A stretch of 64,000 nucleotides of DNA from Roseococcus sp. SDR (lineage in GTDB: Bacteria; Pseudomonadota; Alphaproteobacteria; Acetobacterales; Acetobacteraceae), in the NCBI RefSeq assembly GCF_019083995.1, contig NZ_JAHRCU010000009.1, forward strand, positions 62,001 through 126,000, given 5' to 3'. The position numbers and the translations under genes are program-made. Each line of letters opens with the position of its first letter. The stretch's first letter is position 1. Under the pieces are notes generated by a model, which saw only the letters and a program-made list of their open reading frames with translations, searched no databases and was not told the origin of the DNA. Shown piece after piece: positions 41,998-49,262 of the stretch.

Positions 41998-42969
41998 ATG
42001 CCCTTTACCAGACGCCGCCTCGCCCAAGCCGGGCTGGCGCTTGCCTCCATCCCCGCCGCGGCGCGGGCGCAGAGCTTCCCCGACCGGCCGCTGCGCTGGG
42101 TGGTCGGCTATCCCCCGGGGGGCGCGTCCGACACCTTCGCCCGGCTGATCGGCGCCCAGATGGCCGCACGCCTCGGCCAGAGCGTGGTGGTGGAGAACCG
42201 GCCCGGAGGCGGCGCCCTGCTGGCAAGCGAGATGGTCGCGCGCTCACCCGCCGACGGCTACACCTGGATGCATGTGGACAACGGCATCCTGACCTACAAT
42301 CCGGCGCTTTTCTCGCGCATGCCGTTGAACCCGGATACGGACTTCACCGGCATCGGCTTCATCGGCCGCTTCCCGCTCTACATCGTGGTGCGGCCCGAGG
42401 GCTCGCCACGCAGCTTTGCGGACTTCCTGGCTGCCGCGCGCACCCGCGCACCCACCTATGGCACGCCAGCCGTGGCCTCGCCGCACCATCTGGCGATGGA
42501 GCTGGTGCGCCGCCGCACCGGCCTCGAAGCCACGCATGTGCCCTATCGCGGCGGCCCCGCCGCCATGCAGGACCTGCTGGCAGGCAATGTGGATTCGGTG
42601 GTGATCGATACGGCCACCGGCCTGCCCTTCATCCGCGACGGCCGCGTCCGCGCGCTGGCCGTGCTGAGCGATGCGCGCAGCCCCCAGGCGCCGGACGTGC
42701 CGACCATGGCCGAGCTCGGCCACGCCAATACCGTCGCCTATGGCTGGCAGGGCATGTCGGTGCCGGTGGGCACGCCGGCCGCCATCATCCAGCGCCTGTC
42801 CACGGACATGATCGCGGCCATCCAGTCACCCGAAATCACCGCGCGCATGACCACGCTCGGCATCGAGTATCAGCCCTGGACGCCGGCACAGTTCAACGCC
42901 TTCGTCCAGGCCGAGAACGCGCTCTGGCGCCCCTTGATCCGCGAGCTGGGCATCCGGCTCGACGGGTGA
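41998..42969 (+). CDS. Tripartite tricarboxylate transporter substrate-binding protein (Bug/TctC)
   Basis: The 323-aa periplasmic receptor has a signal peptide (RRLAQAGLALASIPAAARAQ). Bug blocks: PDRPLRWVVGYPPGGASDTFAR, VENRPGGGALLASEMVARSPADGYTW, HVPYRGGPAAMQDLLAG and YGWQGMSVPVGTP. The ATG at 41998 lies near GAGAGAG; an in-frame ATG at 41983 adds five residues. It is an orphan with no tctAB nearby and the third such receptor in the window. Confidence 0.9.
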   Translation: MPFTRRRLAQAGLALASIPAAARAQSFPDRPLRWVVGYPPGGASDTFARLIGAQMAARLGQSVVVENRPGGGALLASEMVARSPADGYTWMHVDNGILTYNPALFSRMPLNPDTDFTGIGFIGRFPLYIVVRPEGSPRSFADFLAAARTRAPTYGTPAVASPHHLAMELVRRRTGLEATHVPYRGGPAAMQDLLAGNVDSVVIDTATGLPFIRDGRVRALAVLSDARSPQAPDVPTMAELGHANTVAYGWQGMSVPVGTPAAIIQRLSTDMIAAIQSPEITARMTTLGIEYQPWTPAQFNAFVQAENALWRPLIRELGIRLDG

Positions 42970-43014
42970 GCCGCGCAACGCTTCGGGCGCGCCATGCGGC
43001 GCGCCCGGGCGGCC

Positions 43015-43737
43015 TCAATACATATGCTGGCCACCGTTGATCGACAGCGTCGAGCCCGTGATGAAATCCGCCTCATCCGCCGTCAGGAACACCACACCGC
43101 GCGCGATGTCCTGCGCGGTTCCGAGCCGCCCGCGCGGGATGCGCGCGACGATCTTCTCCAGCACGTCGGCCGGCACGGCGCGGACCATCTCGGTGTCCAC
43201 GTAGCCGGGCGCGATCGCGTTCACCGTGATCTGGTTGCGCGCCCCTTCCTGGGCCAGCGCCTTGGTGAAGCCATGGATGCCCGACTTCGCGGCCGCATAG
43301 TTCACCTGGCCGAGCTGCCCGGCCTGGCCGTTCACCGAGCCGATATTCACGATGCGGCCGAACTTGGCCGCGCTCATGCCGTCCCACACGGCCTTGCACA
43401 TGTTGTAGCAGGAGCCGAGGTTGGTATCGATCACGTCGTCCCACATCTGGCGCGTCAGCTTGCGCATCATCGCATCGCGCGTGATGCCGGCATTGTTCAC
43501 CAGGATCTCGATCGGCCCATGCTCCGCCTGCACCTTCGCCACGGCCGCCATGCAGGCCTCGAAGTCGGAGACGTCGAACTTGATGCAGGGGATGCCGGTG
43601 CGCTCCGTGAACTCGGCGGCGGCCGCGTCATTCCCGGCATAGCTGGCAACGACCTTGCGCCCGGCGGCCTTCAGCCCCTCGCTGATCGCGGCGCCGATAC
43701 CGCGCTGACCACCCGTCACCAATGCAACTCGCGCCAT
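43015..43737 (-). CDS. phaB: Acetoacetyl-CoA reductase (PhaB-type SDR)
   Basis: This enzyme reduces acetoacetyl-CoA to (R)-3-hydroxybutyryl-CoA with NADPH for polyhydroxyalkanoate synthesis. The 240-aa protein has VTGGQRGIGAAISEGL, ILVNNAGITRDAMMRKL (a PhaB hallmark), the catalytic Ser in VNIGSVNGQAGQLGQ, YAAAK with the catalytic Tyr and Lys, and TVNAIAPGYVDTEMV. GGGAGGG precedes ATG 43737. No phaA or phaC is adjacent, so it is a stand-alone copy. FabG is the alternative, but the TRDAMMRK block favours PhaB. Confidence 0.88.
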   Translation of the reverse strand: MARVALVTGGQRGIGAAISEGLKAAGRKVVASYAGNDAAAAEFTERTGIPCIKFDVSDFEACMAAVAKVQAEHGPIEILVNNAGITRDAMMRKLTRQMWDDVIDTNLGSCYNMCKAVWDGMSAAKFGRIVNIGSVNGQAGQLGQVNYAAAKSGIHGFTKALAQEGARNQITVNAIAPGYVDTEMVRAVPADVLEKIVARIPRGRLGTAQDIARGVVFLTADEADFITGSTLSINGGQHMY

Positions 43738-43839
43738 ATGCAACCCTCCCTGGGATCTGCTTGTCCTGTGACGGTTGTTTCGGCCGCCCGCCTTGATCTG
43801 TAACAAGCGCCGACAGCGCGCGCCACAGAAACCAACCGG

Positions 43840-44475
43840 CTACTTGCGGCGCAGCTGGAACAGCGCCTGCTGTCCGAACAAATTGGCGAGCCGCACGGAG
43901 CGCTTCCACGGGGCCTTCAACCCGCGCTCATCCACCGCCAGCCAGCGCTCGATCACATAGCCCTCCAGCTCCGCCAGCGCGAAGAAGTCGAGGATGGTGC
44001 ATGGGTGGATATTGGGCGTCTCGTACCAGGGGCGGGACCAGGTCTCTGTGTCCGGCATGCGTCCGCCCAGCAGCAGCTTCAGCCGCACCTCCCAATGGCC
44101 GAAATTCGGGAAGCTCACGATCGCGTGCTGGCCGATGCGCAGCATCTGCCGCAGCACCTCGCGCGGGCGTTCCACCGCCTGCAGCGTGCGGCTCAGCACC
44201 ACATAGTCGAAGGCGCCGTCGGGATAGAAGGCGAGGTCATTGTCCGCATCGCCATGGATGACGGCGAGGCCCTGCGCCACGGCTTCCGTCGCCTCGCGCA
44301 TGTCGATCTCGATGCCGCGGGCATCCACGTTCTTCTCATTGGCCAGGTGCGCCATCAGCGCGCCGTCGCCGCAGCCGATGTCGAGCACGCGCGCCCCTTC
44401 CGGGATCATCTCCGCGATCAGGCGCAGATCAAGGCGCATGTTCTTCGCGACGTATTGGATCGTGCCGTCGCGCAT
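43840..44475 (-). CDS. metW: Methionine biosynthesis protein MetW
   Basis: This class I SAM-dependent-methyltransferase-fold protein works with MetX in homoserine acylation in many Proteobacteria. The 211-aa protein has RLDLRLIAEMIPEGARVLDIGCGDGAL (glycine loop), YVVLSRTLQAVERPREVL, and the family block FPNFGHWEVRLKLLLGGRMPDT. Its ATG overlaps the dinB stop (TGATG). It is the third gene of the metX-dinB-metW operon. Confidence 0.92.
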   Translation of the reverse strand: MRDGTIQYVAKNMRLDLRLIAEMIPEGARVLDIGCGDGALMAHLANEKNVDARGIEIDMREATEAVAQGLAVIHGDADNDLAFYPDGAFDYVVLSRTLQAVERPREVLRQMLRIGQHAIVSFPNFGHWEVRLKLLLGGRMPDTETWSRPWYETPNIHPCTILDFFALAELEGYVIERWLAVDERGLKAPWKRSVRLANLFGQQALFQLRRK

Positions 44476-45029
44476 CAGCGTCGCTCCGCCCAGAGATCAT
44501 CCTCGGACCAGCCGAGGGCCGCGAATTCGGGCGCGCGCAGATGCGCCTCGCCCCAGCAATAGAATTCGTCGAGCTGCGGCGCGGCGCGCCCCAGCATCGC
44601 ATGGGCCTGGCCGCGATGATGGATCTGGTGCTGGAACAGGTGCAGCAGCAGCCGGTCCACCCGCTCGCGTTGCACGCGATGGCCACGCTGCACCTCGATG
44701 ATGCGCCCCATCTCCTCATCGCGCAGCGCCTCGCACCAGGCGATCAGCCGGTCATCCACGGCCGATTGCGCGGCCTGCAGGCTTGCGACATCGCGGCACG
44801 GCTCCCGGTCGGCCCAGGCGGCGGGGCCGAGCGTGCCACCCTCCAGCGCATCCACGTAGAAATGGTCGATGATGAGGATGTGGTTCAGCGTGGCGCGCAG
44901 CGAGGGGAAGAAGCCCATCCGCTGCTGCTCGAACTCCGCCTGGGACAACCCCGCGCAGAAGTTGAGCAGCCGGTGGTTGGCCCAGGCATTGTTGCGCGCC
45001 TGCGCGCGCATCAACAGCGCGCCGCTCAT
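44475..45029 (-). CDS. DinB-family four-helix protein
   Basis: The 184-aa protein of the DinB/YfiT-like superfamily has a putative metal site from His residues in [17 protein letters not shown] and [20 protein letters not shown]. Members are thiol- or metal-dependent enzymes, often of unknown substrate. It overlaps metX (ATGA) and metW (TGATG) at both ends, so the position inside the methionine operon is firm. Its part in methionine synthesis, if any, is unknown. Confidence 0.85.
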   Translation of the reverse strand: MSGALLMRAQARNNAWANHRLLNFCAGLSQAEFEQQRMGFFPSLRATLNHILIIDHFYVDALEGGTLGPAAWADREPCRDVASLQAAQSAVDDRLIAWCEALRDEEMGRIIEVQRGHRVQRERVDRLLLHLFQHQIHHRGQAHAMLGRAAPQLDEFYCWGEAHLRAPEFAALGWSEDDLWAERR

Positions 45030-46174
45030 ACGGCCAGCGCCGCCGCCGCGCCCGCCAGGAAACCGCCGAGCGCGCGATGGAATTCGGGCTCGTCCAGCAG
45101 GAAGGCGTCATGCCCCTTGTCGGTCGTGATCTCGACGAAGCTGACCCGCGCCGCCGCCGCGTTCAGCGCGCGCACCAGGGCGCGGCTTTCGCTCGTCGGG
45201 AAGAGCCAGTCGGAGGAAAAGCTCGCCACGAAGAAACGCGTCGGCGTGGCGCGGAAGGCATTGGCCACGCTGCCATGCTCATTCGCCAGGTCGAAGTAGT
45301 CCATGGCGCGCGTGATGGTGAGATAGGAATTCGCGTCGAAGCGGCGCACGAAGGTGCTGCCCTGGTGCCGCAGATAGCTCTCCACCTGGAACACGTCCTC
45401 CAGGAAGGTCAGCGCGCTCGCCCCTTGCAGCCGGCGGCCGAACTTGCGCGTCAGCGCCGCCTCGGAGAGGTAGGTGATATGCGCCACCATGCGCGCGACC
45501 GAGAGCCCCTGCGCCGGGATGCGCCCATCCTCCCAATAGCGCCCGCCCTTCCAGTCGGGGTCGGAATGGATGGCCGCGCGCCCCACCTCATGGAAGGCGA
45601 TGTTCTGCGCCGAATGATGCGTGGCGCAGGCGATGGGGGCCGCCGCAAAGACGCTCTCCGGATAGGTCGCCGCCCATTCCAGCACCTGCATCCCGCCCAT
45701 CGAGCCGCCGATCACGGCCAGCAGGCGCTCAATGCCCAGATGCTCCACCAGCTTCTTCTGCGCGCGCACCATGTCGCGGATGGTGACGGTCGGGAAATCC
45801 GTGCCCCAGGGGCGGCCCTGCGGCACCCCGTTCTCATCCGTCATCTCCTCGCGCGGCCCGGTCGAGCCCATGCAGCCGCCCAGCACATTGGCGCAGATGA
45901 CGAAGAAGCGGTCCGTATCCACCGGCTTGCCCGGGCCGATGATCGCTTCCCACCAGCCGCCCTTGCCGGTGACGGGCTGGCGCTCGGCCACATACTGGTC
46001 GCCCGTCAGGGCGTGGCAGACCAGGATCGCGTTGCTGCGCGCCGCGTTCAGCGTGCCATAGGTGCGGTAGGCGACGGCGAGCGGCCGGATCACCGCGCCG
46101 CAATCCAGCGTCAGTCCCTCAGGCAGGACCGCGCGCTGGTGCTGGACCTCCGGGAAGGGGGCGATTTCATTCAT
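45026..46174 (-). CDS. metX: Homoserine O-acetyltransferase
   Basis: This alpha/beta-hydrolase transfers an acyl group from acyl-CoA to homoserine, the committed step to methionine. The 382-aa protein has [15 protein letters not shown], the block [13 protein letters not shown], the nucleophile elbow [14 protein letters not shown], Asp in [14 protein letters not shown] and His in [14 protein letters not shown]. Acetyl versus succinyl specificity cannot be settled from sequence by eye. The gene starts 3 nt after a predicted transcription start, so the mRNA is nearly leaderless. Confidence 0.94.
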   Translation of the reverse strand: MNEIAPFPEVQHQRAVLPEGLTLDCGAVIRPLAVAYRTYGTLNAARSNAILVCHALTGDQYVAERQPVTGKGGWWEAIIGPGKPVDTDRFFVICANVLGGCMGSTGPREEMTDENGVPQGRPWGTDFPTVTIRDMVRAQKKLVEHLGIERLLAVIGGSMGGMQVLEWAATYPESVFAAAPIACATHHSAQNIAFHEVGRAAIHSDPDWKGGRYWEDGRIPAQGLSVARMVAHITYLSEAALTRKFGRRLQGASALTFLEDVFQVESYLRHQGSTFVRRFDANSYLTITRAMDYFDLANEHGSVANAFRATPTRFFVASFSSDWLFPTSESRALVRALNAAAARVSFVEITTDKGHDAFLLDEPEFHRALGGFLAGAAAALAV

Positions 46175-46183
46175 GGAAGCGCA

Positions 46184-46212
46184 GAGATAGGGCCTGCCCC
46201 GCGCCGGGGCAA
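46184..46212 (-). promoter_or_regulatory. metX promoter (back-to-back)
   Basis: On the minus strand TTGCCC (46207-46212), exactly 17 nt, TATCTC (46184-46189). Expected start near 46177 and ATG at 46174. The -35 is one base away from the divergent -35. Confidence 0.5.
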
Positions 46213-46213
46213 C

Positions 46214-46242
46214 TTGGCGCGCGGCCCGGGCGCCGCTATGCC
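46214..46242 (+). promoter_or_regulatory. Chorismate mutase promoter (back-to-back)
   Basis: TTGGCG (46214-46219), exactly 17 nt, TATGCC (46237-46242). Expected start near 46250 and ATG at 46253. This argues against the upstream ATG at 46238, which lies inside the -10. Confidence 0.48.
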
Positions 46243-46252
46243 TTCCGCACCC

Positions 46253-47032
46253 ATGTCCGAACCAAAGCCCGACCCTGACACGCTGGAGGCGCTGCGCGCC
46301 GAGATCAACAGCCTCGACGACGCGATGCATGACCTGCTGATGCGCCGCGCCGAGGTGGTGCATCGCCTGAGTGCCAGCCAGGCCAAGCCCGCCGGCACCG
46401 TCCTGCGCCCGGGGCGGGAGGCCGCGATCCTCCGCCGCCTGCTGGCGCGCCATTCCGGCCCCCTGCCGCGCCCAGCCCTGGTCCGCCTGTGGCGCGAGCT
46501 CTTCGCCAGCTCCATCGCGCAGCAGGGCAATTTCAGCGTGGCGCTGCCGGCCGACCCGGCACTGGCGCGCCTCGCCGCCGAGCATTTCGGCGTCACCACG
46601 CCGCAGCGCCAGCACCCCTCGCTCGGCGCGGCACTCGCCGCCCTCGGCCACCGCGAGGCGAGCATCGCCGTCCTCCCCTGGCCGCGCGAGAGCGACAACA
46701 CGGCCGAGGAATGGTGGACGCGCTTCGATGCCGCGCACCTCTCCGTCATCGCCCGCCTGCCCTTCGTCTCGGATCGCGAGCCGCCGCTGGAGGCGGCCGT
46801 GATCGGCCTGCACCCGGCCGATCCCTCGGGCCGCGACGCCACGCTGCTGCGCGTCGAAATGCCGGGCGAGCCGAGCCGCGCCGCGCTCGCCGCCCATTGC
46901 GGCGCGGGCCGCGTTCTCATCATGCGCCGCGGCGCCGGCTTCACCCGCGCCCTGGTCGAGACACTGGAGCCGCCGCCCGCCGGCGCCACCATTCTCGGCC
47001 GCTATGCCATTCCCGAACGAGGGACCAAGTAA
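46253..47032 (+). CDS. Chorismate mutase with C-terminal extension
   Basis: The 259-aa protein has an AroQ-type N-terminal domain of about 90 residues ([40 protein letters not shown]), which converts chorismate to prephenate. It is followed by a region of about 165 residues ([39 protein letters not shown]). That extension occurs in other alphaproteobacterial chorismate mutases as far as I recall and has no obvious catalytic motif. It may be a remnant or relative of a prephenate dehydratase/regulatory domain. It is followed by hisC-like and tyrA-like genes, consistent with Phe/Tyr synthesis. Confidence 0.85.
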   Translation: MSEPKPDPDTLEALRAEINSLDDAMHDLLMRRAEVVHRLSASQAKPAGTVLRPGREAAILRRLLARHSGPLPRPALVRLWRELFASSIAQQGNFSVALPADPALARLAAEHFGVTTPQRQHPSLGAALAALGHREASIAVLPWPRESDNTAEEWWTRFDAAHLSVIARLPFVSDREPPLEAAVIGLHPADPSGRDATLLRVEMPGEPSRAALAAHCGAGRVLIMRRGAGFTRALVETLEPPPAGATILGRYAIPERGTK

Positions 47033-47036
47033 CGCC

Positions 47037-48125
47037 ATGAACGCGCTCCTCCCCCGCCCCTCCATCCTCTCCATCGAGCCCTATGTCGGTGGCGAGTCGA
47101 AGATCCCGGGCGTGAACCGGATCATCAAGCTCTCCTCCAATGAGGGCGCCTTCGGCCCGCCACCCATGGCGCAGGAGGCGATCATTGCCAGCGCGCGCGA
47201 GGCGCATCGCTACCCGGATGGTGGTGCCACCAAGATCCGCGAGGCGATCGGCGCCAAGTTCGGCCTCGATCCCGCGCGCATCGTCTGCGGCAATGGCTCG
47301 GACGAGCTGATCGCCTACCTGATCCTCGCCTATGGCGGCGAGGGCACCGAGCTGATCATGCCCGCGCACGGCTTCGTGATGTATGACCTGACCGGCCGCT
47401 ATGCCGGCTGCCGCGTCATCAAGGTGCCGGAGAAGAACCTGCTCGCCGATGTGGACGCGATGCTCGCCGCCGTCGGCCCGCGCACCAAGCTCGTCTGCCT
47501 CGTGAACCCCAACAACCCGACCGGCGCGCTGCTGCCGCAGAGCGAGGTGAAGCGCCTGCGCGCCGGCCTGCGCGACGACATCCTGCTGATCCTCGATTCC
47601 GCCTACGCGGAATACGTGACCGATCCCGATTACGATCCCGGTCAGGCGCTGGTGGATGCCTCGGGCAACACCGTCATGACGCGCACCTTCAGCAAGATCT
47701 TCGGCCTGGGCGGCCTGCGCCTCGGCTGGGCCTATATGCCGCCGCAGGTGGCCGATGTGCTGGCGCGCATCCGCGGCCCCTTCAACGTGAACGCCACCGC
47801 CATGGCCGCCGGCATCGCGGCTCTGGCCGAGCCCGGCTGGATCGAGCGCAGCGTGGCGCACAACACGGAGTGGCGCGCCAAGACCGTGGCGGGCCTGCAG
47901 GCCGCGGGCATCAAGGTCTGGCCCAGCGCCTGCAACTTCATCCTCGCCGATTTCGAGGATGCGGCGCGCGCCAAGGCCGCCGATGCGGCGCTGCGCGCGC
48001 GCGGCATCATCGTCCGCGGCGTCGGCGGCTACAGCCTTCCCACCTGCCTGCGCATCACCATCGGCACGGCCGAGGAATGCCAGATGGTGATCGAGGGCCT
48101 GACCGAATTCATGCGTGATGTTTGA
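47037..48125 (+). CDS. hisC: Histidinol-phosphate / aromatic aminotransferase
   Basis: The 362-aa fold-type I PLP enzyme of the HisC family has [57 protein letters not shown] and the PLP lysine in [17 protein letters not shown]. Placed between chorismate mutase and a prephenate dehydrogenase, it probably acts as an aromatic (prephenate or phenylpyruvate/hydroxyphenylpyruvate) aminotransferase, perhaps with a histidine role as well. ATG 47037 lies 4 nt after the upstream stop. Confidence 0.88.
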   Translation: MNALLPRPSILSIEPYVGGESKIPGVNRIIKLSSNEGAFGPPPMAQEAIIASAREAHRYPDGGATKIREAIGAKFGLDPARIVCGNGSDELIAYLILAYGGEGTELIMPAHGFVMYDLTGRYAGCRVIKVPEKNLLADVDAMLAAVGPRTKLVCLVNPNNPTGALLPQSEVKRLRAGLRDDILLILDSAYAEYVTDPDYDPGQALVDASGNTVMTRTFSKIFGLGGLRLGWAYMPPQVADVLARIRGPFNVNATAMAAGIAALAEPGWIERSVAHNTEWRAKTVAGLQAAGIKVWPSACNFILADFEDAARAKAADAALRARGIIVRGVGGYSLPTCLRITIGTAEECQMVIEGLTEFMRDV

Positions 48126-48216
48126 CGCCCTCAGACGCCGGGCGCGCGCTCCGCGCGCTTGGCTTCGGAATGCTGAAGCATTCCGCCTCGGCTATTCGCC
48201 CCGGATTCTCGTGGCA
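48125..48216 (+). repeat. Post-stop three-hairpin repeat, copy D
   Basis: It begins at the hisC stop itself. Order: GCCCTCAGACGCCGGGC, stem 1 (GCGCGCG, loop CTC, CGCGCGC), CTTGGCTTC, stem 2 (GGAATGC, loop TGAA, GCATTCC), an imperfect stem 3 around a TATTC loop, and the tail CCGGATTCTCG. Blocks match copy B with a differently sequenced but paired stem 2. Confidence 0.82.
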
Positions 48217-48248
48217 CGGCGCCTGACTTGGGCTGGCGGTTCCCGCCC

Positions 48249-49136
48249 GTGACCGAGCCCCTCTTCGATCGGCTCTGCCTGATCGGCGCCGGCCTCATCG
48301 GCGGCTCCATCGCGCGGCGCAACCGCGAGGGCCACGCCCTCGCGCGGGAGGTCATCGTCACCGCCAACAGCCAGGCCACGCGCGACCGCGTGCGGGAGCT
48401 GGGCTTCGCCGACCGCGTCGAGGATGACCTCGCTGCCGCCGTGCGCGATGCCGATTGCGTCATCCTCTGCGTCCCCGTCGGCGTCTATGGGCAGGTCATG
48501 GCGAAGATCGCGCCCCATCTGAAGCCCGGCGCCATCCTCACCGATGTCGGCTCCACCAAGGGCTCCGTGATCCGCGACGTGGCGCCGCTGCTGCCGCCCG
48601 GCGTGCATCTCGTGCCCGCCCACCCCATGGCGGGCACCGAGTTCTCCGGCCCCGATTCCGGCTTCCCCACGCTCTTCGAAGGCCGCTACGTCATCGTCAC
48701 GCCGACCGAGGGCACCGACCCCGCGGCCGTGGAGAAGGTGCGCGAACTCTGGCGCCGCTGCGGTTCCATGATCGAAAGCATGGACCCCGTCACGCATGAC
48801 AAGGTGGTGGCCATCGTCTCCCACCTGCCGCACCTCATCGCCTTCACCATCTGCGGCACGGCGGACGACCTCAGCGAGGAAACCCGCGAGAGCGTGCTGA
48901 AATTCGCGGCCTCCGGCTTCCGCGACTTCACCCGCATCGCCGGCAGCGATGTGAACATGTGGCGCGACGTCTTCCTCAACAACCGCGAGGCGGTGCTGGA
49001 AATGCTGGCCCGCTTCACCGAGGACGCGCAGGCCTTCGGCCGCGCCATCCGCTGGGGCGAGGCCGGCTTCATCGAGGACCGCATCAAGCGCGGCCGCAAG
49101 ATCCGCCACAGCCTGATCGAGCGCAAGCAGGCTTAG
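48249..49136 (+). CDS. Prephenate/arogenate dehydrogenase (TyrA family)
   Basis: This NAD(P)-dependent enzyme makes 4-hydroxyphenylpyruvate or tyrosine. The 295-aa protein begins RLCLIGAGLIGGSIARR (Rossmann), then DCVILCVPVGVYGQV, LTDVGSTKGSVIRD, LVPAHPMAGTEFSGP (active-site His) and SHLPHLIAFTICGTADDL. GTG 48249 was taken because it puts the Rossmann strand at the usual distance; a TTG at 48228 would start within the tail of the repeat region. No C-terminal ACT domain is present. Confidence 0.9.
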   Translation: MTEPLFDRLCLIGAGLIGGSIARRNREGHALAREVIVTANSQATRDRVRELGFADRVEDDLAAAVRDADCVILCVPVGVYGQVMAKIAPHLKPGAILTDVGSTKGSVIRDVAPLLPPGVHLVPAHPMAGTEFSGPDSGFPTLFEGRYVIVTPTEGTDPAAVEKVRELWRRCGSMIESMDPVTHDKVVAIVSHLPHLIAFTICGTADDLSEETRESVLKFAASGFRDFTRIAGSDVNMWRDVFLNNREAVLEMLARFTEDAQAFGRAIRWGEAGFIEDRIKRGRKIRHSLIERKQA

Positions 49137-49138
49137 TT

Positions 49139-49252
49139 TGCGCCCTCAGGCGCCGGGCGCGGCCTCCGGCCGCTTGGCTTCGCCGCGCCAGAGGCGCGCT
49201 GGGCCCATAGACCTGTTGGGCGGCGCCGGCCGCCATGCGGCCGGATGGTTCT
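49139..49252 (+). repeat. Post-stop three-hairpin repeat, copy E
   Basis: Starts 2 nt after the tyrA-like stop, same sense. It has GCCCTCAGGCGCCGGGC, stem 1 (GCGGCC, loop TCC, GGCCGC), CTTGGCTTC, stem 2 (CGCGCC, loop AGA, GGCGCG), then a GCTGGGCC and TTGGGCGGCG spacer shared with copy A, stem 3 (CCGGCCGC, loop CAT, GCGGCCGG) and the tail. Confidence 0.82.
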
Positions 49253-49262
49253 GCAGACGCTC

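Noticed and set aside
46175-46253. SAM riboswitch ahead of metX
   Set aside because: The gap is under 80 bp, is filled by two divergent promoters, and the predicted leader is only a few nucleotides; no SAM-II-like pseudoknot was seen.
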